A stretch of 64,000 nucleotides of DNA. Origin: Novosphingobium rosa NBRC 15208 (GTDB taxonomy: Bacteria; Pseudomonadota; Alphaproteobacteria; Sphingomonadales; Sphingomonadaceae). Each line of letters opens with the position of its first letter. The first letter of the stretch is position 1. A program made the position numbers and the translations under genes. The stretch is taken from assembly GCF_001598555.1 (NCBI RefSeq), contig NZ_BCZE01000034.1:1-64000 (forward strand), in the 5' to 3' direction. The notes under the pieces were generated by a model. The model worked only from the letters and a program-made list of their open reading frames with translations. It did not search any database and was not told where the DNA came from. Below, in pieces: positions 8,328 to 15,969 of the stretch.

Positions 8328-9965
8328 CTATGATCCACGCGTGTAGCTGGCGGGCATGCCGTAATCATAGGGTGGCAGCATGTTCAGCGTCTGGCGCGCC
8401 ATAGGGCCGGGGATCGCCCCGTAATGGCTGACCCGGTCGAGCATCATGCTGGCCAGGTCACCTGCTTCATGTGCGCGCCATTCCGGAATCAGGGCGTTCT
8501 TCGGGTTCCCATTGCGAGCAAAGCTGCTCCAGGTCCGGATCATGATCCGGGTCAACGGTTCGATGTCGGGGGCGCTCCCCACCATGCCCACGGCGGCCCG
8601 CGTCGTGCCAAAGACAAAAGGCACATCGCATTCATGCGGTGAACGCAGCAACCCGCCCAGCACCGGCGTGCGGCGCATGAACATATAGCTGAAGACATCG
8701 GCCTGTTTCGATTGCAGGTCAGCCATGTATCTGGTGTTTCGAACATAGCTGTAATCGCTCGTGATCGCTGCCATCAGATCACCCGGTCTGTCACCGGGAT
8801 AACTCTTCTGATAGGCCTGGTAGATGAGGGCAGTGTTGTCGTGTGGCAGTTGAAAAAACCGCGACATGCGCGCGATGACGTCGTCCTGGGAAAGATCGAA
8901 ATTTGCCGGGGAGGCGGCGGCGATCACGATCCTGGTTTCATCGACGACATTGCCGATCATGAGCGGAACATGTTTTGCGGTACCCGGAGCGTCCGGATCG
9001 AAGGGATGACGGTGTAAAGTCCTGCTATCGATCACGGGCCGGTGGCGTCCGGCAGAGGCTGCGACGATCTGTGACAGCGGCATGGCCTGCAGCGCTGTAC
9101 CGCTAAGCCGGGAAAGGTTCAGCCGCTTGGCGACACCATGGGCCAGCATTGCCGCCTCATCGGGGCCTGAGACGCGCAGGCAGCCGCTGCCGCTCATGGC
9201 GATGGCTTTGTGGAACAAACCCTTGGCGGCGGGCGCCGCCAGCAGCGTGGCAACCTTGGCCGCGCCGCCGGACTGGCCGAAGATCGTCACATTGTTCTCG
9301 TCACCGCCAAAGTTGGCAATGCTGTCCCGCACCCACCGCAGGGCGGCGATCATGTCCAGCAGGCCGGTGTTTCCAGCATCGGCAAAGCGCGGGTCGCCAT
9401 CGTCGATCTGCAGAAAGCCCATGACGTCGAGGCGATGGTTGATCGTCACCAACACGACGTCGCCTTCGCGCGCCAGCCGTATTCCGCGCAGGCCAGGCGC
9501 CGAACCAGCCCCCACGCGCCATGCCCCGCCATGCAGCCAGACCATCACCGGCAACCGGGCCGTTGATGAGGCAGCGGGCGTGTAGATGTTCAAGCTGAGG
9601 CAGTCCTCGCTTATGGTTTCGAGTTGGGCGAACGCCGCGCGCTCGGGCGCGGCATTGGGCAATTGAGGCGCCGAATTGCCGAATGTCTGGCAATCGCGTA
9701 GCCCATGCCATGGTGCCGCCGGTTGGGGGGGCAGGAACCGATTGGGGCCAGCGGTCGATGCCGCGTAAGGAATTCCGGCAAACAGGCTAACGCCCTGTTC
9801 GCGGCTGCCCCGAACGTGGCCCAGAGCGGTCTCAACAATGAGGTGCGTATTGCCTGCGGCCGTGGCGCCGCCGGAGAGCGTGGAGGCAAGCAGGCCAGCG
9901 ATCACGGTTCGGCGCCCGATCACCGGATGACATGCAAAAGGCAGGCTATGCGTGTGCTCGGTCAT
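8328..9965 (-). CDS. Exported type-B carboxylesterase
   Basis: The product from the ATG at 9965 has 545 residues. It begins with GRRTVIAG and a hydrophobic stretch ending in an ATAAG-like cleavage site, a plausible Tat or Sec signal. The family is clear from WLHGGAW, the nucleophile motif GQSGG (Ser232), which has Gln where most relatives have Glu, and PHECDVPFVFG around the catalytic histidine. It should cleave an ester in the periplasm. It is the last gene of a minus-strand operon with the NRDE, MmgE/PrpD and serine hydrolase genes. The frame extends to 10190 but overlaps the NRDE gene and lacks coding character there, so the internal start is used. Confidence 0.85.
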   Translation of the reverse strand: MTEHTHSLPFACHPVIGRRTVIAGLLASTLSGGATAAGNTHLIVETALGHVRGSREQGVSLFAGIPYAASTAGPNRFLPPQPAAPWHGLRDCQTFGNSAPQLPNAAPERAAFAQLETISEDCLSLNIYTPAASSTARLPVMVWLHGGAWRVGAGSAPGLRGIRLAREGDVVLVTINHRLDVMGFLQIDDGDPRFADAGNTGLLDMIAALRWVRDSIANFGGDENNVTIFGQSGGAAKVATLLAAPAAKGLFHKAIAMSGSGCLRVSGPDEAAMLAHGVAKRLNLSRLSGTALQAMPLSQIVAASAGRHRPVIDSRTLHRHPFDPDAPGTAKHVPLMIGNVVDETRIVIAAASPANFDLSQDDVIARMSRFFQLPHDNTALIYQAYQKSYPGDRPGDLMAAITSDYSYVRNTRYMADLQSKQADVFSYMFMRRTPVLGGLLRSPHECDVPFVFGTTRAAVGMVGSAPDIEPLTRIMIRTWSSFARNGNPKNALIPEWRAHEAGDLASMMLDRVSHYGAIPGPMARQTLNMLPPYDYGMPASYTRGS

Positions 9966-10026
9966 GGCATGATTCCAGTTCCATTTGCTCCGGCAAGGCC
10001 GGGGGCGGGGCTTCAGGTGCTTACAT

Positions 10027-10737
10027 TCACCAGTTGAACTTGATCGCCGTGTTGCCTGATACGTTACCCGCAGCATCGAACCGACGCTCCACGACCAGGC
10101 CCTTGCCGTCCGCATCGATCGTGATGACAGTGCTGCATCGCGTGCCGTATCGCGGATCGCGCACGAAAATGCCCGAGTTCGTTTGGCCATCCTCGCTGCT
10201 TTCGTCCGCCAGCGCGGCCATCAGATTGTCCACCAGATCATCTGCGGCGACCAGTTCTTTCCTGATTGCTGTCGCCAATTTCTCGGTCTTGGGCAGAGGC
10301 CTATCCCGGCGGGTATTGGAAAGGACGTGAACTCCCGACTCCATCCTTTCGCGCGAAGGCGGCCCGCTGGACAGAAGCGACATGCCCGCAGATGTGATGG
10401 CAACCGCATAGAAAGGCTTGAAAGCGCCGATCTGCTGCAGCGTCGGGTCACGATACAATCCGCTATCCGCAGCAATGTCCACCACCAGGTTCCCGCGTGA
10501 TGCGAAGTCCCGCCCCACCTCCACGGGTTCGCGTAGATTCGTCACCGCCGCCAATCGGCCGGCTGGCGAGATCGCCAGCCAGCTACCGCCCGCTTCACGA
10601 TCGCGACCGGCAATGATGTCGCGATCGGGCCAATGCGCCAGCGGATCGCTGGGGCGGGCATGCAACTCGTCACGGTTCGCTGCCACGACGAGTCGCCAAG
10701 CGGGATGCGCGCGATGGGCAATCGCTATCACGCACAT
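10027..10737 (-). CDS. NRDE (TANGO2-like) family protein
   Basis: This 236-residue protein starts MCVIAIAHRAHP and contains ANRDELHARP, the NRDE signature. Cys2 directly after the initiator methionine fits the N-terminal nucleophile arrangement proposed for the family; the start at 10737 was chosen to expose it. Further motifs are AGRDREAGGSW, AAVTNLREP and the late segment YGTRCSTVITID. The biochemical role of bacterial NRDE proteins is not settled; links to haem handling have been proposed for TANGO2. It sits 47 bases after the MmgE/PrpD gene and 61 bases before the esterase gene, in the same operon. No signal peptide is visible, so it is probably cytoplasmic, unlike its neighbours. Confidence 0.85.
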   Translation of the reverse strand: MCVIAIAHRAHPAWRLVVAANRDELHARPSDPLAHWPDRDIIAGRDREAGGSWLAISPAGRLAAVTNLREPVEVGRDFASRGNLVVDIAADSGLYRDPTLQQIGAFKPFYAVAITSAGMSLLSSGPPSRERMESGVHVLSNTRRDRPLPKTEKLATAIRKELVAADDLVDNLMAALADESSEDGQTNSGIFVRDPRYGTRCSTVITIDADGKGLVVERRFDAAGNVSGNTAIKFNW

Positions 10738-10784
10738 TGCGCGCACACCGGCATAGGATTTGCGTTGATGATCATGCACCGCGA

Positions 10785-12326
10785 TCAGACACGGGCGGTG
10801 CCGAAGGCCGCGAACAGCGTCTCGGCTTGAGGCAGTGTCTCCAGGCTTGATGCGATGCGGATCGTCGCATCAACATCGCAATGAGGCAGGGAGCCGCGCC
10901 ATTTGTCCGCCAGATCGTTCCAGCTGATTTCTCCTCGCAGGCTGTGTCCACGCGGATTGTCCACGCGAAGCGCATGTTGCTTGCCGTCACGCGTGACGAT
11001 GGTGACACGTGCACCACGCCCTTCGGGGGCATCGCGCTGCAGGTCGGGATCGACACCCGCCGTGATCGCGGCACGCAGCCTGACATAGGTCGGATTGCTC
11101 AGCATCGCCGGGAAGGGTTCGTCTGCCAGCTTGAGGCCGCCAGCGGCGATGTTGGCCGCTACCATGTCCTGTACGCAAATGTTGTGCATGGCCCGGTTGT
11201 CGACCACCGCCAGCGCGGCGCGCGGCATGCCGACATGGATTGAGGCGATCGTATCGGTGGGGATGTGGTCCCGGGTGATGGCGCCCATCGCAGCTTCGAT
11301 GGCGGCATGGATCGGATAGCCCGCGTTGAAGAACTTGAAGTTGGCTCCCATGATCTTGAACGCTTGGCCCAATCCAGCAGTAACGGCGGCATCGTGCTGG
11401 CCATCGCCCCAGGCATCCAGCACGCCGTCCTTGGCGCCGATAATGTCCTCATTGCCCTCCATGCCGATCGACGCCAGCAGCGCACCACTGACGCCGCCGA
11501 AGGCATATTGGCCGTTGCAGAAGGATTTGCTGATGTGGTGTTTTTCGGCAAACAAGGCGTTGAGCCCGTTGGCCTGAAATGTGGTGAGCGCCCAGGCATG
11601 GGCTTGCTGCTCCGCAGAAAGGCCCATCAGCCTGCCGGAGGCGGCGCAGCAGCCAAGCGAAAAGAGAAAATCGCTTTGCAGATGGCGCCGGTCGATCATG
11701 GCGAAAAGCCCGCCGCAGGCCTCCACCATCCTGACTCCGATGTCATAGCCCAGCACGACCGCGTTGATGAGATCCGCGCCGGAGGACTTATGGAGTTCTG
11801 CCGTAGCCGTTGCGGCATGGACGATCGATGCGCCCGGATGCCCGCCGATGACATGGGCTCCATCGACCTCGAAACCGTGGCCGGCCGTCCCGTTGGCCAG
11901 CGCCGCATAGGGCAGGGGCGCGCGCAAGTCCGTGCCATAAATCCGCGTCTCGCCCGCTGAATGGTACATGGCGGCATAGCGCGCGGTCATCTCTCCGGCG
12001 GGGCTGCGGCGGCCGAAACAGGCACAGGCCATTTCGTCAAAGATCACCTTTTTCGCACGCTCACGCACCGCTGGAGGGATCGCCTCGGCTCGGCTCTGCG
12101 ACGCGTAGCTTGCGACGATGGCGGTCAGCGTCCGGCCGCCGATTAAACGCTCGGCATTGCTGGTGCTGGATTGGGGTAAAGCCGGTGCAGCCTGGGTGTT
12201 GGGCTGAGCTGCGGACACTGCCGGAACCAGCGATGCGGAAAGCGCCAAGCCAGCGCCCTTGAGCGCGGATCGCCTGTCCAGACGATGCGGGATGGCAGGG
12301 GGCAGTTCGTTTTTCTGTCGAGTCAT
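10785..12326 (-). CDS. MmgE/PrpD family protein with a Tat signal peptide
   Basis: The 513-residue protein belongs to the MmgE/PrpD family, which includes 2-methylcitrate dehydratase, aconitate decarboxylase and iminodisuccinate epimerase. Visible family segments include NGTAGHGFEVDGAHV, IGGHPGASIV and GYPIHAAIEAAMGAI. Unusually it starts with DRRSALKGAGLALSASLVP and an AVSAAQ cleavage region, a good twin-arginine signal, whereas most family members are cytoplasmic. The start overlaps the stop of the serine hydrolase gene by ATGA, indicating translational coupling. Role and substrate are unknown; a lyase or isomerase step on a carboxylic acid released by the neighbouring hydrolases is a guess. 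Confidence 0.82.
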   Translation of the reverse strand: MTRQKNELPPAIPHRLDRRSALKGAGLALSASLVPAVSAAQPNTQAAPALPQSSTSNAERLIGGRTLTAIVASYASQSRAEAIPPAVRERAKKVIFDEMACACFGRRSPAGEMTARYAAMYHSAGETRIYGTDLRAPLPYAALANGTAGHGFEVDGAHVIGGHPGASIVHAATATAELHKSSGADLINAVVLGYDIGVRMVEACGGLFAMIDRRHLQSDFLFSLGCCAASGRLMGLSAEQQAHAWALTTFQANGLNALFAEKHHISKSFCNGQYAFGGVSGALLASIGMEGNEDIIGAKDGVLDAWGDGQHDAAVTAGLGQAFKIMGANFKFFNAGYPIHAAIEAAMGAITRDHIPTDTIASIHVGMPRAALAVVDNRAMHNICVQDMVAANIAAGGLKLADEPFPAMLSNPTYVRLRAAITAGVDPDLQRDAPEGRGARVTIVTRDGKQHALRVDNPRGHSLRGEISWNDLADKWRGSLPHCDVDATIRIASSLETLPQAETLFAAFGTARV

Positions 12327-13789
12327 TGCACCAACCTCGCCTTTTGATTGTCCAGTGCCGCGATGATGTCTGCGACGAAGCGCTGGATTTTGAAATCTGA
12401 CTGCCGATCAAATCCGCGTCGCACCACAACCAGATCGTGTGATGGCACGATCACGGCATATTGGCCGCGCGCGCCAAAGGCAGCGAAACTGTCGGCAGGG
12501 AGCGCCTCGATGCCGCCAAAGAGCCAGAACTGAGCACCGTAACCTGCTTCGCCGCCAATGCTCGGCTTGACAGGCTGGGCGGGCGCCGGGGTGCGGACGT
12601 AATGGCTCCATTCTGCCGGAAGCAATTGCTGCCCGTTCCAGACGCCATCTGCCAGATAGAGAAGTCCAAGCCGGGCAAAATCACGGGCGGTGCTCCAGCA
12701 TTGGCCCGAGGTGATGAGATCGCCCTTCCAATCGGCTTCCACGATGGTGCGCGTCATGCCGATCTTCCACAGAAGTTCCTGATAGGGGAAGCGGGCGAAG
12801 GTATCGTCATTGCCGATGGCCTGACGCAAGGCGCGCGTGGCGAGATTGTTGTCAGTCCCGGCGTAGACAAAGCGCTGGCCGGGCGCGGAGTCCATCATGT
12901 TGAGCGCGGCGATCTCCGAAATCGCTGCGCCGGACTGGTAAATCTCGGTCTGTGGGTCTTGCGCTCCGTCGCTGTAGAGCCCGCTCGACATATGGAGCAG
13001 GTTGTCCAAAGTGATCGACCCTCGTGGATCGCCGGGCATCTGCCATTCCTTCAGGGGGGCTTTGCTGGCAAGGTTCAGCAAGCCCTTGCGGACGCCCACC
13101 CCCACAACAGTGGCCCCCAGACTCTTGCACATTGAGTTTGTGCGCGCGGCGATGTGCGGGCCGTATCCCAGGCGATAGTCCTCGGCGACGATCTTGCCCT
13201 TGCTGACAACGACAATGCCCCAGCTCTGTCCCCCATAGGCACCTTGCTCATTCGCGAAAACCTGAGCCAACAGGCGATCAATGGCTGCTTTGCGTGGCTG
13301 GGGCAGGGGTGAAGCAGCGCCCACGTCACCTTGTGGCCACGCCATGTGATCCAGGTCTGGAGCGCTCAAGGACAGGTCTGCCAGTGGCGCGCCCAGCGAA
13401 CCATCCGCACCGATCGGCAAAAGCGTGCAGCCCGCGCCTGGACGAGACACTGCCTGACGGGGCGGCAGTCCCGATGCGAAAGGCACGCTGACTTTATGGG
13501 CGGTTTCATCGACGACTGGGGTCGGAGCGTCGCTTGCAGGCTCCGGGGCATCGGCTGCGACTGTCGCATCAGTCAGGGTGCGGGGAGCTTGGGTGTTGAA
13601 ATAGCCGCTGCAAAGATGAAGTGCCCGCAAGCCCGCTGCCTGGGCTGCGGCATGGCTCGGCGTTGCCGGTGCACGAGCAGCGCGGGCGGGTGAACCCTCT
13701 ATTCCTGTGACCGCGATCACGCCTCCCACGCAAAACGCGAGAGACAGCTTAACCGCGTTCACGGACGGATATCCATTCTTGGTCGTCAC
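12323..13789 (-). CDS. Exported serine hydrolase, class C beta-lactamase fold
   Basis: From the GTG at 13789 the protein has 488 residues: a signal peptide (hydrophobic run LSLAFCVGGVIAV), a long linker, then a beta-lactamase/EstB-like domain. The SxxK nucleophile motif is SMCK (Ser219, Lys222). The tyrosine region is FVYAGTDNN with Tyr309. A late segment VVPSHDLVVVRRGFD takes the place of the usual HxG or KTG triad. Members act as esterases, amidases or peptidases in the periplasm. The GTG is preferred because GGAGAGG lies at good distance before it. It is the first gene of the operon running to 8328, with a box A element 181 bases upstream. Confidence 0.82.
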   Translation of the reverse strand: MTTKNGYPSVNAVKLSLAFCVGGVIAVTGIEGSPARAARAPATPSHAAAQAAGLRALHLCSGYFNTQAPRTLTDATVAADAPEPASDAPTPVVDETAHKVSVPFASGLPPRQAVSRPGAGCTLLPIGADGSLGAPLADLSLSAPDLDHMAWPQGDVGAASPLPQPRKAAIDRLLAQVFANEQGAYGGQSWGIVVVSKGKIVAEDYRLGYGPHIAARTNSMCKSLGATVVGVGVRKGLLNLASKAPLKEWQMPGDPRGSITLDNLLHMSSGLYSDGAQDPQTEIYQSGAAISEIAALNMMDSAPGQRFVYAGTDNNLATRALRQAIGNDDTFARFPYQELLWKIGMTRTIVEADWKGDLITSGQCWSTARDFARLGLLYLADGVWNGQQLLPAEWSHYVRTPAPAQPVKPSIGGEAGYGAQFWLFGGIEALPADSFAAFGARGQYAVIVPSHDLVVVRRGFDRQSDFKIQRFVADIIAALDNQKARLVQ

Positions 13790-13969
13790 CAGGCATTTCC
13801 TCTCCACCGACGAAGGAAAAGGCCGGCGCTTTGTCCGGTTGGCGATTCCTTCCGCCACGACTGTTTCGCTTCGTATTGAGCGTTATCCTCGGAGGATCAG
13901 GCATGCCGTCCAAACTGTGAGGCGTGTTGATCCGTGCCAGTCGAAAATATCAACAGTGGCGGAGGACGT

Positions 13970-13993
13970 ATTTGGAAACGATCGGTCGTATAT
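13970..13993. promoter_or_regulatory. Box A operator before the serine hydrolase operon
   Basis: Arms ATTTGGAA and TCGTATAT flank an 8-base spacer starting AC and ending GG. The right half is the consensus; the left half is weaker. It lies in the 513-base gap between the operon and the IclR gene; apart from a hairpin near 14211 nothing else was recognised there. Confidence 0.5.
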
Positions 13994-14210
13994 GCGATGA
14001 TTAGTCGCCGCACGCTAGGGCGTCAAGCGCGTTGGTGAGCTGTTTTGGGAGATCGAGCGCGAAGCCGATGCGTCGGGGGTGAAGGATTTCCGGTCAATGC
14101 AAACCGGCCACGACTGGCCATAGCAAATAGCAGGTACGACGGCCCCGCCCCGCCGCCCGTCATTCTATGCCGGAGAAATCCCCGCAACCCCGCAAATCTA
14201 GCAAGGCGGG

Positions 14211-14237
14211 AGGCCCGGGCCGCACCGGCCCGGGCCT
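14211..14237 (-). terminator. GC-rich hairpin after the IclR gene
   Basis: Perfect 11-base arms (AGGCCCGGGCC and its complement) enclose GCACC. It lies 65 bases past the stop of the IclR gene on the minus strand. No T tract follows in either direction, so termination is likely but not certain. Confidence 0.5.
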
Positions 14238-14302
14238 ATAGCAGAGAGGCAGAAAAGCATGCCCAGTTTGTCTGCGATGTGCCGGCACGACCCTGTGTGA
14301 GG

Positions 14303-15106
14303 CTAAATAGCTTCGCGCGTGGGGGCCCGGCGGTCTACCCATGATTGGATATGCTGGCTTAACAGAGCGCTGATTTCTGCCAGCTTGGGCTCGGCGATCT
14401 GGCGGGACCCGACCAGCGTGATTGCAGCCAGCGCACCTCTCGATTTGCTATCGATAACTTGGGCAATCGCGAGCTGAGAACCTCGGCGGCGTACATTGGT
14501 GGCAATGCCCGTGCGTCGGATTTCGTCGTACTCGGTCAGGAAAGCGTCGACGCTGCTGGCATCCTGTGGGGTACGACGCTTCAGGAAGGCCTCGATCTCG
14601 TTTCGGGGACGGCTTGCCAGCAACGCTTTTCCGCCCGCTGTGGCGAGCAACGGGCGTCGGATATCCGAGCGAGCTTCGAAATTGTCGATCGTATCGCTTC
14701 CGGCCTCGTCCAGATAGATCAGATGATCGCCAGCCTGCACACCCAGAAACACCGTTAGTCCGGTTGCATTATGAAGTTCCAGAAGGTCCGCATGCGTGAC
14801 GAGGCCCGCCCGGATGTGCCCGCTCGCAAGAGTCAGGGCGTAGATCGCTGGTCCAAGGAAATAGCGGTGATCTTCTTCATACAACCAGCCATTGGCCAGC
14901 AGGCCGTTCACGAAACCGTAGATCGAGCTTTTTGCCGCGTCACAGGCCCGCACGATCTGCGTGAGCGTCATGCCAGGATTGTAGACCACTTCCTCGAGAA
15001 TCTGCGTGACGCGGTCGACGGTTCGATGATTTTGATAATTCTTCCCCGCCTTGGACGATTCGAAGTCGTCGTCATTCGCGGTTGCCTCGTCGGCATCACG
15101 GCTCAT
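14303..15106 (-). CDS. IclR-family transcriptional regulator
   Basis: This 267-residue protein has an N-terminal winged helix (about residues 28-90, with RVTQILEEVVYNPGMTLTQIVRACDAAKSS partly visible as the helix-turn-helix) and the IclR effector domain, including FLGVQAGDHLIYLDEA, RRPLLATAGGKALLA and the GIATNVRRRGSQLAIA segment. IclR regulators bind pseudo-palindromes as dimers or tetramers and respond to aromatic or other carboxylic acids. It stands between esterase, cupin and TonB receptor genes. A box A element lies in the divergent region before it. Its central position makes it the best local candidate to read all box A copies, but this is inferred from position only. Confidence 0.88.
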   Translation of the reverse strand: MSRDADEATANDDDFESSKAGKNYQNHRTVDRVTQILEEVVYNPGMTLTQIVRACDAAKSSIYGFVNGLLANGWLYEEDHRYFLGPAIYALTLASGHIRAGLVTHADLLELHNATGLTVFLGVQAGDHLIYLDEAGSDTIDNFEARSDIRRPLLATAGGKALLASRPRNEIEAFLKRRTPQDASSVDAFLTEYDEIRRTGIATNVRRRGSQLAIAQVIDSKSRGALAAITLVGSRQIAEPKLAEISALLSQHIQSWVDRRAPTREAI

Positions 15107-15311
15107 TTCATGTTTCCTTTCCAGCCCGTCACCCAGCCAGTCAACGTTATCATGGGCCGGTACGGTATGGCCTCGACGTGCTTACCTGACTGTCCCTTTC
15201 AGCGTGGTCAAGCTTTCATGCCGCCGACGCGCGCTGGGAGACGCTCGCATTTTCTTTCAGGAACCGCAGTGAGCGGCCGATGATCGTCTTTGCAAAGGGT
15301 TGTCAGTTCGT

Positions 15312-15335
15312 ATATACGATGATCGGGTCGCACAG
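15312..15335. promoter_or_regulatory. Box A operator between the IclR and cupin genes
   Basis: The left arm ATATACGA is a consensus half; the right arm TCGCACAG keeps only TCG. The element lies 206 bases from the IclR start and 154 bases before the cupin start, so it could serve both divergent transcripts. The rest of this 382-base gap shows nothing recognisable. Confidence 0.45.
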
Positions 15336-15488
15336 GCGACTAAAAATTGTCTTCGACCAGCATGCCACGCTTTTGGCCGCAGGTTGATGATATCAGGGCC
15401 AGTGCTCATACGATCGATTTGAGCCCGGCTCGCTTCGCAAGGCGCAAAACAGTGCGCCGCAACAAGTCAGGAAGCAAGAGGATCAGCT

Positions 15489-15878
15489 ATGGATATCATC
15501 CGCGTCGGATCGCAGGCATCGCAACAGGCATCGCCCGACAATTTCACGGGCAATGCGCGCGTTGACGGGCGCTTTGCTGGAAGTGGGGGGCTGAGCGCGG
15601 GCACGGTGACCTTTGAGCCTGGTGCCAGGACCGATTGGCATACGCACCCGCTGGGGCAGACGTTGCTGGTGGTCTCTGGTTTTGGCCGGGTGCAACGCGA
15701 CGGCGGCCCTGTCGAGGAGGTACGTGCCGGAGACATTGTCTTCTTCGAACCGAACGAGCGGCATTGGCATGGGGCTGCGCCCGATTGCGCGATGAGCCAC
15801 GTCGCAATTGCCGAGAAACTCGATGGAGCGGCTGTGACCTGGATGGAGAAGGTCTCGGACGTCGATTACAGCAGCTGA
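15489..15878 (+). CDS. Single-domain cupin of the (R)-hydroxynitrile lyase type
   Basis: The 129-residue protein is a single beta-barrel cupin. It opens MDIIRVGSQAS and carries TFEPGARTDWHTHPLGQT, then RHWHGAAP and a WMEKVSD tail. The metal site is visible as His51, His53, Gln57 and His92, with the same spacing that I recall for the manganese-binding His53, His55, Gln59 and His94 of the Granulicella tundricola hydroxynitrile lyase. Relatives are common beside CMD proteins and hydrolases and most have no known physiological substrate. It is cytoplasmic, with no signal. Its closest relative in this window is the C-terminal half of the exported fusion at 28072-28965. A strong terminator follows. 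Confidence 0.85.
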   Translation: MDIIRVGSQASQQASPDNFTGNARVDGRFAGSGGLSAGTVTFEPGARTDWHTHPLGQTLLVVSGFGRVQRDGGPVEEVRAGDIVFFEPNERHWHGAAPDCAMSHVAIAEKLDGAAVTWMEKVSDVDYSS

Positions 15879-15932
15879 TCGGCATTCCACCTGTCAGGCG
15901 GCGTGGCTCAGGCCGGGCCAGCGACCATGGAC

Positions 15933-15962
15933 ACCCCCTCGAGCCAAAGGGCTCGAGGGGGT
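15933..15962. terminator. Bidirectional terminator between the cupin and TonB receptor genes
   Basis: Perfect 13-base arms (ACCCCCTCGAGCC and its complement) close on a 4-base loop. It sits between two convergent stops (15878 and 15970), with TCTT after it on the plus strand. Confidence 0.8.
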
Positions 15963-15969
15963 CTTCCGT

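Noticed and set aside
13749..13796. Short open frame of 15 codons with a good ribosome binding site, overlapping the serine hydrolase GTG start
   Set aside because: The same GGAGAGG serves the GTG start with better spacing, and the peptide shows no leader-peptide feature such as repeated codons or an attenuator.
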